DNA of 12,317 bases from an archaeon (GTDB lineage Archaea; Nanobdellota; Nanobdellia; SCGC-AAA011-G17; GW2011-AR17). Position numbers and translations under genes: made by a program. The notes below the pieces were generated by a model, which worked only from the letters and a program-made list of their open reading frames with translations, searched no databases and was not told where the DNA came from. The stretch spans positions 1 through 12,317 of the forward strand of contig JAHFJQ010000018.1 of NCBI GenBank assembly GCA_023245755.1. Reading direction: 5' to 3'. This document shows positions 1 through 6,211 of the stretch, one piece after another (position 1 is the stretch's first letter; each line of letters starts with the position of its first letter).

Positions 1-552
1 TCTTTCTAGCTTTCTTTGGATATTTACCTTCGTTGCAGCTTCTCCTTCTAGCACTTGGATTCTTCCTAGGGGATATCTTCTCAGCTTTAGTGTTCTTTCC
101 ATAGAAGCAAGGTCTGCCTTTACAATTTCTTTTCCATCTTGGTAATATCCTATGAGGAGTGCGAAAGTTTCTGTTTCTTCTCTGGGAGTTTCAATACTTT
201 CTACTTTCAATTCTAAATTGGTTCCAAAATTTACTTTGTCATTTACTGCTAGTCTTCTTCTTTGAGATATTTTCTCCCCATTTACAGAGGTACCATTTTG
301 ACTGTTGAGATCAGTAATTTCAAAGCTTTCTAAGCTAGGGGTAATGAATGCATGGTTTCTAGATAGATATCTTGTTCCTTCTACTTTGATGAGTACTTCA
401 ATTTCTTCAGGGCTATCAAATACCGTATGGGGGGCTCTATCTTCCACAACCCATTGTCTTGTTGGTTCTCTTCCTATGTTTGTTGGCTGGGTAATTCTAA
501 AACGTCTTTCTTCCGTGCCTAACCTTTGGAGGAGAGTCAGTACCTTTACCAT
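1..552 (-). CDS. FHA-domain protein, 3' end outside window
   Basis: The minus strand is open from an ATG at 552 down to base 1, giving 184 residues with no stop, so the C-terminus is missing. FHA domains bind phosphothreonine peptides, and the hallmarks are visible: IGRE at residues 26-29, YLSRNHA at 62-68 (the phosphate-binding Ser and the structural His), and DLNSQNGTSVNG at 81-92. The stretch between IGRE and SRNH is about 35 residues, longer than usual, so this domain carries an insertion. After about residue 120 the chain is charged and I do not recognise it. The start was chosen because a TATA box on the minus strand lies 23-30 bases upstream. The gene is divergent from rio1. What it binds cannot be read from the sequence. 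The FHA assignment is firm; the role is unknown. Confidence 0.88.
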   Translation of the reverse strand, partial: MVKVLTLLQRLGTEERRFRITQPTNIGREPTRQWVVEDRAPHTVFDSPEEIEVLIKVEGTRYLSRNHAFITPSLESFEITDLNSQNGTSVNGEKISQRRRLAVNDKVNFGTNLELKVESIETPREETETFALLIGYYQDGKEIVKADLASMERTLKLRRYPLGRIQVLEGEAATKVNIQRKLER

Positions 553-574
553 GGTCTTTTTTGAGAGCCTGGCC

Positions 575-582
575 TTTATATA
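575..582 (-). promoter_or_regulatory. TATA box for the FHA gene
   Basis: On the minus strand this reads TATATAAA followed by GG, with its upstream edge 30 bases before the ATG at 552. Archaeal TATA boxes sit about 25 bases before the transcription start, so the mRNA should begin at or next to the start codon. Confidence 0.7.
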
Positions 583-624
583 GCTATCGTCCCTTCTTAG
601 TGGTGTTATATTGGCTTACAAAGA

Positions 625-632
625 TTTTATAA
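625..632 (+). promoter_or_regulatory. TATA box for rio1-dim2
   Basis: TTTTATAA lies with its upstream edge 30 bases before the rio1 ATG at 655, predicting a leaderless or nearly leaderless transcript. Together with the minus-strand box at 575-582 it forms a divergent promoter region between the FHA gene and rio1. Confidence 0.65.
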
Positions 633-654
633 GCTTTCTTTCTCTTCTCCATCT

Positions 655-1341
655 ATGTCTAAAAATCAATTTATCGCTCATGAAAATGTCTTTGATGAAA
701 GTACTTTGCGAGGGATATTTTATCTCACTGGACAGGGTTATTTTGAGGAAGTTGAAGGACCTATTTCTATTGGCAAAGAAAGTAATGTTTTTGCTGTTTT
801 ACATAAGGATGGAAAACGGGTGATCAAAATTTATAGGACTTCTGCTAACTTCAAGAAGATGTATGAGTATATGAAACCGGATCCTAGGTTTGCTGCTATG
901 CAAGGAACAAAACTGTCTGTTATCTATACCTGGGCAAAAAAAGAATATCGTAATCTTTTACGGGCAAGAGAAAAAGGGGTTCATGCACCTATGCCCTTTG
1001 TCGTTCACAAGAATATCCTGGTTATGGAATACTTTGATGCTCCGTTACTTCTTCACAAGGCCCCCAAAGACCCCAAAAAGTTCTACGAAAGGCTTATAAG
1101 CGAGCTCCAGAAGCTTTTCTCAGCAGGGTTAGTACATACGGATATATCGGAATATAATATCCTTAATGATAAGGAAAAACCGGTTTTAATTGATTTTTCC
1201 CATGCATTAGATTTGCGATATCCGAATGTGCAACATTACCTCTTACGAGATGTGCATAATCTTGTTATGTATTTCAATAAGTTAGGATTGAAACTTGATG
1301 AACAAAAGGAATTTGGACGCATATGGATACCCAAGAACTAA
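655..1341 (+). CDS. rio1: RIO1-family serine/threonine kinase/ATPase
   Basis: 228 residues, the size of compact archaeal Rio1. Rio1 is an atypical kinase that acts as an ATPase on pre-40S/30S particles in late small-subunit maturation. Visible motifs are the Rio phosphate-binding loop SIGKES (38-43), the ATP-anchoring Lys58 in VIKIYR, the family segment EYRNLLRAREKGV (97-109) and hinge VMEY (123-126), the catalytic loop HTDISEYN (161-168, Asp163 and Asn168) and the metal-binding Asp180 in LIDFSHA. The SEYN and IDFSHA forms, with the RYPN and LLRDV segment after them, favour RIO1 over RIO2, and there is no N-terminal winged helix as in RIO2. The last 19 bases overlap the start of the KH gene, a gene pairing common in archaea, so the two are probably cotranscribed and translationally coupled. 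Confidence 0.95.
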   Translation: MSKNQFIAHENVFDESTLRGIFYLTGQGYFEEVEGPISIGKESNVFAVLHKDGKRVIKIYRTSANFKKMYEYMKPDPRFAAMQGTKLSVIYTWAKKEYRNLLRAREKGVHAPMPFVVHKNILVMEYFDAPLLLHKAPKDPKKFYERLISELQKLFSAGLVHTDISEYNILNDKEKPVLIDFSHALDLRYPNVQHYLLRDVHNLVMYFNKLGLKLDEQKEFGRIWIPKN

Positions 1342-1871
1342 AAATCCCTATAGAACGTATTGCTGTTCTTATTGGTAAGAATGGAGAAACGAAGAGACAA
1401 ATAGAGAGAAAAAAACAGATCCAATTAGAAATTAATTCTGAAGAAGGTGATGTGTTTATCCATGGTGAAGATAGTATTGCTGTGTTTGATACTGTTCCTG
1501 TGATTAAAGCTATTGCACGTGGGTTTAATCCTGAAATTGCAGTATTATTGTATGATGAGAGTTATGGCTTAGAGTTTATTACTATCTCTGATTTTAGTGG
1601 GCGTTCCCAGAAGAAACTGCTTCGTTTGCGTGGAAGAGTTATTGGTCAAGAAGGAAAAGCTCGGAAAATGATTGAATCTATGACAGAAACGTATATCTCT
1701 GTCTATGGAAAGACTATTGGTATTATTGGAAAAATTGAAGATGTTGCTATTTCTCGACAGGCATTAGAAATGCTTTTAGAAGGAGCACCGCATGGAAACG
1801 TATACAAATGGTTAGAAGATAAACGAAGAGAAAGTATACGAAGAAGATTTGCTGATAAGACGATGATATAA
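1323..1871 (+). CDS. Archaeal Dim2/Pno1-like KH-domain protein
   Basis: 182 residues with two KH modules. The first carries the GKNG loop at 18-21 and the second GQEGKARKMIE at 108-118. The C-terminus has the conserved GAPHGNVYKWLEDKRRE segment (154-170) typical of archaeal Dim2p. The family binds the 3' region of 16S rRNA and takes part in small-subunit assembly and in start-site recognition with aIF2. The ATG at 1323 lies inside rio1 in another frame; no TATA box separates the two genes, so it should be the second gene of the rio1 mRNA. The pairing of a Rio kinase with Dim2 matches their joint role in late 30S maturation. Family assignment is strong from motif order and context. Confidence 0.93.
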   Translation: MDTQELKIPIERIAVLIGKNGETKRQIERKKQIQLEINSEEGDVFIHGEDSIAVFDTVPVIKAIARGFNPEIAVLLYDESYGLEFITISDFSGRSQKKLLRLRGRVIGQEGKARKMIESMTETYISVYGKTIGIIGKIEDVAISRQALEMLLEGAPHGNVYKWLEDKRRESIRRRFADKTMI

Positions 1872-1883
1872 TTATTCACACGC

Positions 1884-1901
1884 TTTTCTATTCTCTTTTT
1901 T
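1884..1901 (+). terminator. Probable oligo-T terminator after dim2
   Basis: A pyrimidine-rich stretch with runs of four and six Ts lies 13 bases past the dim2 stop. Archaeal RNA polymerase terminates on such tracts without needing a hairpin. The next gene has its own TATA box just downstream. Confidence 0.5.
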
Positions 1902-1908
1902 AGGATAA

Positions 1909-1916
1909 ATATTTAA
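1909..1916 (+). promoter_or_regulatory. TATA box for propeller lipoprotein
   Basis: ATATTTAA begins 31 bases before the GTG at 1940, the same spacing as at the other genes here. It supports GTG as the true start and a leaderless mRNA. Confidence 0.6.
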
Positions 1917-1939
1917 GCAGAAGGATATAATATTCTTTT

Positions 1940-2887
1940 GTGACAAGAAAGAAGGGTATTTTATTTGTATTCGTTTGTATTTCTATTTTGTTTGTCCTTA
2001 CTGCATGTAGTACAGAAATAGAAGAGGTAGAATCACAAGAATCTACGTCTCAGAGTTCTCAAGAAAATACAAATGGTTTACAATCCCATCAGATTTGGAG
2101 TGCTTCTAGTACTGATGGACTTACTTGGACTTATGATAATATTCTTGCAGTAGATCAAGCATCTGTTTCCATTCCTTTATTATTGGAAGATGGAACAATT
2201 ATGCTGTATTATGTAGACGGTTCAATCATGCCTTCAACTATAGGTTGTTCGGAATCAACTGATGGTGGTGCAACTTTTACCAAACTAGGTTGCGAAATTG
2301 AAGGAACAGAAACGGTGAATGTTGATCCCACTATTGTTCTTACTGATGATGGGGAGTATAGGCTTTATTATTTTGCAGGAACAACCGATCCCGAAAATGG
2401 AATAGGAGACCCTGCATCCATACAAGGAGATCATACTATTAAGTATGCTACCTCTGAGGATGGTATTCTCTTTGAAGAACAGGGAACGGTCTTTACGTAT
2501 AATGGGCTTATGGATCCAGATGTCTTTTGGACTGGAGAGCAATATATTCTTTATTCTGCAACCAATGTGGGAAAAAGTGTTATTGCAACTAGTGATGATG
2601 GCTTAGAGTTTACCTATTATAGTGATTTTCCTATAGAACGTCTAGGACTTGCGAAACCAATTATTTTAGCTGATGGGACATTTAGGATGTATGCCTTTAA
2701 CCAAAATGGGCAAAAAGAAGTTTTAAGCCTTATCTCTGAGGATGGTTTGTCTTGGACACAAGAAGAGGGTATTCGTTTAGAAGCTCCTGAGGATAAAGAA
2801 ATTACAGATTCACAGGTCATACAGTTAAAGGATGGGGCTTATAAGATGTTTTTTAAGTTAAGTAATCCTCCTGCGAGTAAAATTTAA
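1940..2887 (+). CDS. Secreted lipoprotein with five-bladed beta-propeller
   Basis: 315 residues. The N-terminus is a lipoprotein signal: basic MTRKK, a hydrophobic core, then the lipobox LTAC with Cys23 as the lipid site, followed by a Ser/Gln/Glu-rich linker. The rest holds five similar units. Each contains a DG-W/F turn (STDGLTW, STDGGATF, SEDGILF, SDDGLEF, SEDGLSW) and most add a blade-like DG..RLYY or DG..KMFF strand. This layout resembles five-bladed GH43/GH32/GH130-like or sialidase-type folds with Asp-box-like turns. An enzymatic role is not certain; it could equally be a binding or structural surface protein. The start codon must be GTG because an in-frame stop (TAA, 1928-1930) lies just upstream and no other start fits. 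It is monocistronic, with its own TATA box. Confidence 0.75.
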   Translation: MTRKKGILFVFVCISILFVLTACSTEIEEVESQESTSQSSQENTNGLQSHQIWSASSTDGLTWTYDNILAVDQASVSIPLLLEDGTIMLYYVDGSIMPSTIGCSESTDGGATFTKLGCEIEGTETVNVDPTIVLTDDGEYRLYYFAGTTDPENGIGDPASIQGDHTIKYATSEDGILFEEQGTVFTYNGLMDPDVFWTGEQYILYSATNVGKSVIATSDDGLEFTYYSDFPIERLGLAKPIILADGTFRMYAFNQNGQKEVLSLISEDGLSWTQEEGIRLEAPEDKEITDSQVIQLKDGAYKMFFKLSNPPASKI

Positions 2888-2892
2888 TAAGA

Positions 2893-2900
2893 TTTATAAA
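2893..2900 (+). promoter_or_regulatory. TATA box for the ArmA-like methyltransferase
   Basis: TTTATAAA starts 31 bases before the ATG at 2924, a near-ideal archaeal TATA element. It lies only a few bases after the stop of the preceding lipoprotein gene. Confidence 0.7.
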
Positions 2901-2923
2901 AACCTACATTTTGTATATAAAAA

Positions 2924-3691
2924 ATGCTTCTCTCTGAGGTTAAAGATAAAAAAGAGTATCGTGGACTTAGTGATGATTTCGTTGCACGTGTTGTTGCGCC
3001 CTATACTGCACAATATAACATTTATTCTGAAAAAGAAAAGAAAAAGTTGCTTAAGGAAGTCCGAGGACAATTGCGAAGTCTCTATGGAGCATTTCTTGTT
3101 CCCGGTTATGACCGAAGAAAAAAATATCTTGCTTCTATGAATGCTTGGAATGATATAGAAAAATGTGAACGAATTCTTTCTTTGCATGTTTCTAGTAAGG
3201 AACGTTTACCTTTTTATCCTAAAATTTATAAAAAATTACAAGGCATGGTCCACTATACTACTGTTTTAGATCTTGCTGGGGGAATGAATGTTTTTTCTTT
3301 GCCTTGGATGGGACATGTACATTATTATGGAATAGAACTGAATAAAGATGATGTTGATTTTTGTAATGCGTACATGGAAAAGTTTAAACTTACAGGGGGA
3401 GTGCGCTGGGGTGATCTTTTGAGCTTTGATACTTTTGTGAAAACTGATGTGTGTTTTTTGTTTAAAATTCTTGAAGGGCTTGAGGCAGTTGAACGAGGAA
3501 GTACTGAGAGGCTGTTAAAGAAACTACAGAGCCCATATATTGTTGCAAGCTTTGCGACTCGAAGTTTAGGTGGTGGAAAAGTTATTTCTGCTAGACGATT
3601 GAAATGGTTTGAACAACTCGTTCCTGTGCATGAAAAGTTTACTTTAGGTACAGAAGTCTATTATGTGTTTAAGAGAGAAGATGTGAAGTAA
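2924..3691 (+). CDS. ArmA/Rmt/FmrO-family 16S rRNA m7G methyltransferase
   Basis: 255 residues, close to the length of ArmA and RmtB (about 250-260). The order of motifs follows the 16S rRNA (guanine-1405-N7) methyltransferase family: an N-terminal helical region with LYGAFLVP (54-61), then LHVSSKERLPFYPKIY like the family's LHASTRERL segment, the SAM loop LDLAGGMN with WMG shortly after, a DLL motif, FKILEGLEAVERGS like the family's LLKTLPCLE stretch, and the diagnostic SFATRSLGGGK followed by WFEQL and a TEVYYVFKR end. In the known family, methylation of G1405 in helix 44 blocks 4,6-disubstituted deoxystreptamine aminoglycosides. In an archaeon, a housekeeping or maturation role on 16S rRNA is at least as likely as resistance. 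Its neighbours (rio1, dim2, tRNA, ribosomal genes) fit that. The target base is inferred, not shown. Confidence 0.82.
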   Translation: MLLSEVKDKKEYRGLSDDFVARVVAPYTAQYNIYSEKEKKKLLKEVRGQLRSLYGAFLVPGYDRRKKYLASMNAWNDIEKCERILSLHVSSKERLPFYPKIYKKLQGMVHYTTVLDLAGGMNVFSLPWMGHVHYYGIELNKDDVDFCNAYMEKFKLTGGVRWGDLLSFDTFVKTDVCFLFKILEGLEAVERGSTERLLKKLQSPYIVASFATRSLGGGKVISARRLKWFEQLVPVHEKFTLGTEVYYVFKREDVK

Positions 3692-3693
3692 AG

Positions 3694-3701
3694 TTTAAAT
3701 A
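3694..3701 (+). promoter_or_regulatory. TATA box for tRNA-Gln
   Basis: TTTAAATA starts 33 bases before the mature tRNA 5' end, directly after the methyltransferase stop codon. A second AT-rich element (GTATAAAT, 3705-3712) is too close to the tRNA to be the main TATA box. Confidence 0.6.
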
Positions 3702-3726
3702 GGGGTATAAATTCTTAACAGGATAC

Positions 3727-3826
3727 AGCCCCGTAGTGTAGCGGCCAATTGACTGTTTCTTGACCGTCAGGCAGTTCATTCCACCCTTTGGAGGTGGAGA
3801 CGGCGGTTCAAATCCGCCCGGGGCTA
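3727..3826 (+). tRNA. tRNA-Gln(TTG), with intron in D arm
   Basis: The acceptor strands AGCCCCG (3727-3733) and CGGGGCT (3819-3825) pair fully, with discriminator A at 3826 and no encoded CCA. The T arm is GGCGG-TTCAAAT-CCGCC. The anticodon arm is CCACC-CTTTGGA-GGTGG, giving anticodon TTG (3788-3790 region) for the CAA codon. The A1-U72 pair, the GGCCAA D loop and the CTTTGGA loop match archaeal tRNA-Gln. The D arm is interrupted: GTGT (3736-3739) and loop AGCGGCCAA are followed by about 27 extra bases before TCAT (3776-3779), which fills the 3' side of the D stem as in other archaeal tRNA-Gln. Removing them leaves 73 bases with canonical spacing. Asp was considered because of a GTC inside the intron, but the anticodon arm excludes it. 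Confidence 0.9.
3749..3775 (+). other. Intron in D arm of tRNA-Gln
   Basis: The insert can fold as a bulge-helix-bulge. GCC (3744-3746) pairs with GGC (3770-3772). The 3-base bulges are AAT (3747-3749) and AGT (3773-3775), and the intron-side stem is TGAC (3750-3753) with GTCA (3766-3769). Cutting after the second base of each bulge gives a 26-base intron (3749-3774) and a 74-base tRNA; the consensus D arm favours 27 bases. One base of ambiguity remains. Confidence 0.75.
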
Positions 3827-3842
3827 TTCTTTTTCTTCTTTT
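3827..3842 (+). terminator. Oligo-T terminator after tRNA-Gln
   Basis: A TTCTTTTTCTTCTTTT-type pyrimidine tract follows the tRNA directly, the usual context for archaeal tRNA termination. Confidence 0.55.
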
Positions 3843-3850
3843 AGATATTC

Positions 3851-3858
3851 TTTTAAAT
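3851..3858 (+). promoter_or_regulatory. TATA box for MFS transporter
   Basis: TTTTAAAT starts 29 bases before the ATG at 3880. A GGAG (3873-3876) four bases before the ATG could also act as a ribosome binding site, unlike at most genes here. Confidence 0.6.
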
Positions 3859-3879
3859 TGCTTTTCTCTGTAGGAGCTT

Positions 3880-5061
3880 ATGGAATTTCATAGCGAAGAA
3901 TTTACACTTCTTTGGAAAGTATACCTCGCTGAGTTACTGCGAGGTATTGGTGCATTTATTGTTCCTTTCCTGGTTATATTCCTCCAGGGAAAATCTTTAA
4001 GTCTTGCACAAATTGGTATCTTATTAGGAACCGTTTCTCTTACTAACTTCTTCTTTGAAATTCCTACGGGGGTTATTGCTGATAGATATGGAAGAAAATT
4101 TTCTGCATTACTGGGTTTTATTGTTTCTTATATTAGTTTTTTTCTTATGATCTTTACACACTCTTACGCTCTTTTGATTTTGCTCTTTTTTCTTCATGGC
4201 GTTGGATTTACGTTTACTTCTGGAGCCTATGATGGCTGGATTTATGAGTATTTGAAATCTCATAAAAAAGAAAAGTATATGCAAAACTTTTACTCTAGAA
4301 AACTTAGCTTTTCTTATTTAGGCCTGATTTTATCTGGATTGATAGGGGGATACTTAGCTTCTTTTTTAGATCTTTCTTGGCTTCTGGTTTTGGATACTGT
4401 CTTTGGTATCTTCTTTCTTTATATTCTCTTACAAGTTCCAGACCCTCCTTGCCTCAAAGAAAAAGAGTCTATACGTTTTACACACTTTTTTGAAACAACT
4501 AAAGCTGGGTTTACTCTGATTAGAAATAATCGAAACTTACTTCTGCTCATTTTAGCATCGATGTTTTTCACCTTTGCCGTTGGTGCTAAAGAGTTACTTT
4601 CTCAACCTTCTTATGTTGAGCTTGGGACCCCTCTTTCTTATTTGGGATATATTGCTGCTATTAGTGGGTGTATTATTTTTATCCTTCCAAATGTATTATT
4701 AAAATGGAGTAAAAAATATCCTAAAAGGATTATGATCCTCTTTTCTTTCTTTGAAATGCTTTTTGTTTGCTCTCTTTTATTTGTTACAAATTATCTTCTT
4801 TTTGCGCTTCTGCTTACTCTTTCTCTTCTCTGTGGTGCGGTGATTGCTCCTACTTCAGATACTTTATTTCAACATAATTCAAAAACTGAGGTTCGTGCGA
4901 CGGCTATGTCTATATACAATATGCTTCTTTCTATTGTGTATTTTATTGTTTTCTCTTCCTTTGGTTTTTTAGCTGATATGTTTGGAGCCCAAGTAGTACT
5001 TGGTTTCTCTGGGCTGTTTATTCTTCCTAGTATTGTTTGCTATTGTTTGATAAAAGAATAA
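3880..5061 (+). CDS. Major facilitator superfamily transporter
   Basis: 393 residues, the usual length for a 12-helix MFS carrier, with hydrophobic segments alternating with short charged loops over the whole chain. The family signature in the loop between helices 2 and 3 is present as GVIADRYGRK (64-73), with the conserved Asp and Arg. A charged central loop (about 185-205) separates the two six-helix halves, and the second half has a weaker counterpart near FLADMFGAQ. The protein sits in the cytoplasmic membrane and probably works as a secondary carrier, either import or drug-type export. The substrate cannot be told from the sequence. The gene stands alone between tRNA-Gln and trhO, each side with its own TATA box. 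Confidence 0.9.
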   Translation: MEFHSEEFTLLWKVYLAELLRGIGAFIVPFLVIFLQGKSLSLAQIGILLGTVSLTNFFFEIPTGVIADRYGRKFSALLGFIVSYISFFLMIFTHSYALLILLFFLHGVGFTFTSGAYDGWIYEYLKSHKKEKYMQNFYSRKLSFSYLGLILSGLIGGYLASFLDLSWLLVLDTVFGIFFLYILLQVPDPPCLKEKESIRFTHFFETTKAGFTLIRNNRNLLLLILASMFFTFAVGAKELLSQPSYVELGTPLSYLGYIAAISGCIIFILPNVLLKWSKKYPKRIMILFSFFEMLFVCSLLFVTNYLLFALLLTLSLLCGAVIAPTSDTLFQHNSKTEVRATAMSIYNMLLSIVYFIVFSSFGFLADMFGAQVVLGFSGLFILPSIVCYCLIKE

Positions 5062-5064
5062 GCT

Positions 5065-5072
5065 TTTTAAAT
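5065..5072 (+). promoter_or_regulatory. TATA box for trhO-trmR operon
   Basis: TTTTAAAT starts 28 bases before the trhO ATG at 5093, immediately after the MFS stop. No further TATA element appears before the downstream methyltransferase gene. Confidence 0.65.
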
Positions 5073-5092
5073 AACTCTTAGACCTTTATTTT

Positions 5093-6211
5093 ATGGTTTA
5101 TAGGGTTATTTCCTTTTATCGATATGTTGTTTTGGATAGTCCAGAAACTCTTCAAGAAAACCTTGCTGAAAAATGTAAACAATTAGGTATACTTGGAAGA
5201 ATTCTTGTTGGTGGGGAAGGTATTAATGGTGCAGTCTGTGGTGAAGATATACATATACGAGAATTTCAAGCTTTTTTGGAAGACCATTTTCCAGCATTAC
5301 GTTATAGAGAACAAATTGTAGGAGTTCAAGCATACCACAAACTTGTTGTACGTGTACGAAAAGAAATTGTTGTTCTTGGTAAAGATGTTTCTATTTCTGG
5401 AAAAGCAGAACATATATCTCCTGAACAATTAAAATCCTGGTATGATACAAAAAAAGATTTTGTCATTATTGATGCACGTAATGAACATGAAGCTGCTGTT
5501 GGAAAATTCAAGGATGCGGTCGTTCTTCCCATTAAAACATTTAAAGAATTTCCTGAAGCGATTGAAAAATTTGAACACTTGAAGAACAAGGAAGTTGTTA
5601 TGTACTGCACTGGCGGGATTCGTTGTGAAAAGGCTTCGGCATATATGAAAGAAAAAGGGTTTTCTTCTGTGTATCAGTTAGAAGGAGGTATTATTCATTA
5701 TGTCAATCAATATCCTGACACGCATTATGAAGGGGCGTGTTTTGTTTTTGATGATAGACTTTCTTCCTATACTGAGAAACCCATTAGTGTTTGTGTGATT
5801 TGTAGCAAACCTTGTGCGGACTATACCAATTGTTTTAACTTAGACTGTGACGATCTCTTTGTTTGTTGTGTTTCCTGTCGCCAAAAGATGCACAATACTT
5901 GTAGTGAGGAATGTATGCAGGCACCTAGACAAAGAAAGTTAAAAGAAAAAAATGAAAAACTTCCTCTTGTCGGGGTTGTAGAAAATTATTATCCTAAAGC
6001 AAAGATTGCTCTTGTACGTGTTGAAAAGGAATTGAAAAAAAATTCCTTTGTCGCTTTTTCTGGTACAACAACACAAGATGTCAAACTAAAACTTGTTGAG
6101 ATTCGTGATTATGATGGAACTGTATTAGAAGAGGCACATGCTGGAATGAGAATAACTTTTCCAGTACAGGAAAGAATAAGAACTCATGATAAAGTTTTTT
6201 TGGTGCAATGA
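5093..6211 (+). CDS. trhO: TrhO-type tRNA U34 hydroxylase with extra barrel
   Basis: 372 residues. TrhO (YceA family) hydroxylates uridine-34 of tRNA to 5-hydroxyuridine using oxygen. The domains in order are an N-terminal acylphosphatase-like part (1-95) with GRILVGGEGINGAVCG (35-50), then a rhodanese domain (about 108-210) starting at FVIIDARNEHE with the active-site loop YCTGGIRCEKA (171-181, Cys172 catalytic). A Cys-rich zinc-type tail follows (Cys234, 237, 241, 247, 252, 258, 259, 262, 270, 274). These match TrhO closely. Beyond the normal end is an added domain of about 80 residues (291-372, from VGVVENYY to the terminal KVFLV) that resembles the EF-Tu domain-2-like barrel of U32 peptidase-type proteins; I infer this from motif spacing. 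The stop overlaps the next gene by four bases (ATGA). Confidence 0.92.
   Translation: MVYRVISFYRYVVLDSPETLQENLAEKCKQLGILGRILVGGEGINGAVCGEDIHIREFQAFLEDHFPALRYREQIVGVQAYHKLVVRVRKEIVVLGKDVSISGKAEHISPEQLKSWYDTKKDFVIIDARNEHEAAVGKFKDAVVLPIKTFKEFPEAIEKFEHLKNKEVVMYCTGGIRCEKASAYMKEKGFSSVYQLEGGIIHYVNQYPDTHYEGACFVFDDRLSSYTEKPISVCVICSKPCADYTNCFNLDCDDLFVCCVSCRQKMHNTCSEECMQAPRQRKLKEKNEKLPLVGVVENYYPKAKIALVRVEKELKKNSFVAFSGTTTQDVKLKLVEIRDYDGTVLEEAHAGMRITFPVQERIRTHDKVFLVQ

Noticed and set aside
305..583. Plus-strand open frame of 92 codons
   Set aside because: It is antisense to the FHA-domain gene, whose motifs are clear; the plus frame has no recognisable feature.
2894..3187. Minus-strand open frame of 97 codons
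   Set aside because: It lies antisense to the start of the ArmA-like gene and shows no promoter or domain.
2924..3691. Recently acquired mobile resistance gene
   Set aside because: There is no transposase, terminal repeat, integron or change in base composition around it, and it has a native-type archaeal promoter.
3727..3826. tRNA-Asp reading based on a GTC triplet
   Set aside because: The GTC lies inside the intron; the anticodon arm CCACC-CTTTGGA-GGTGG and the AG start identify tRNA-Gln.
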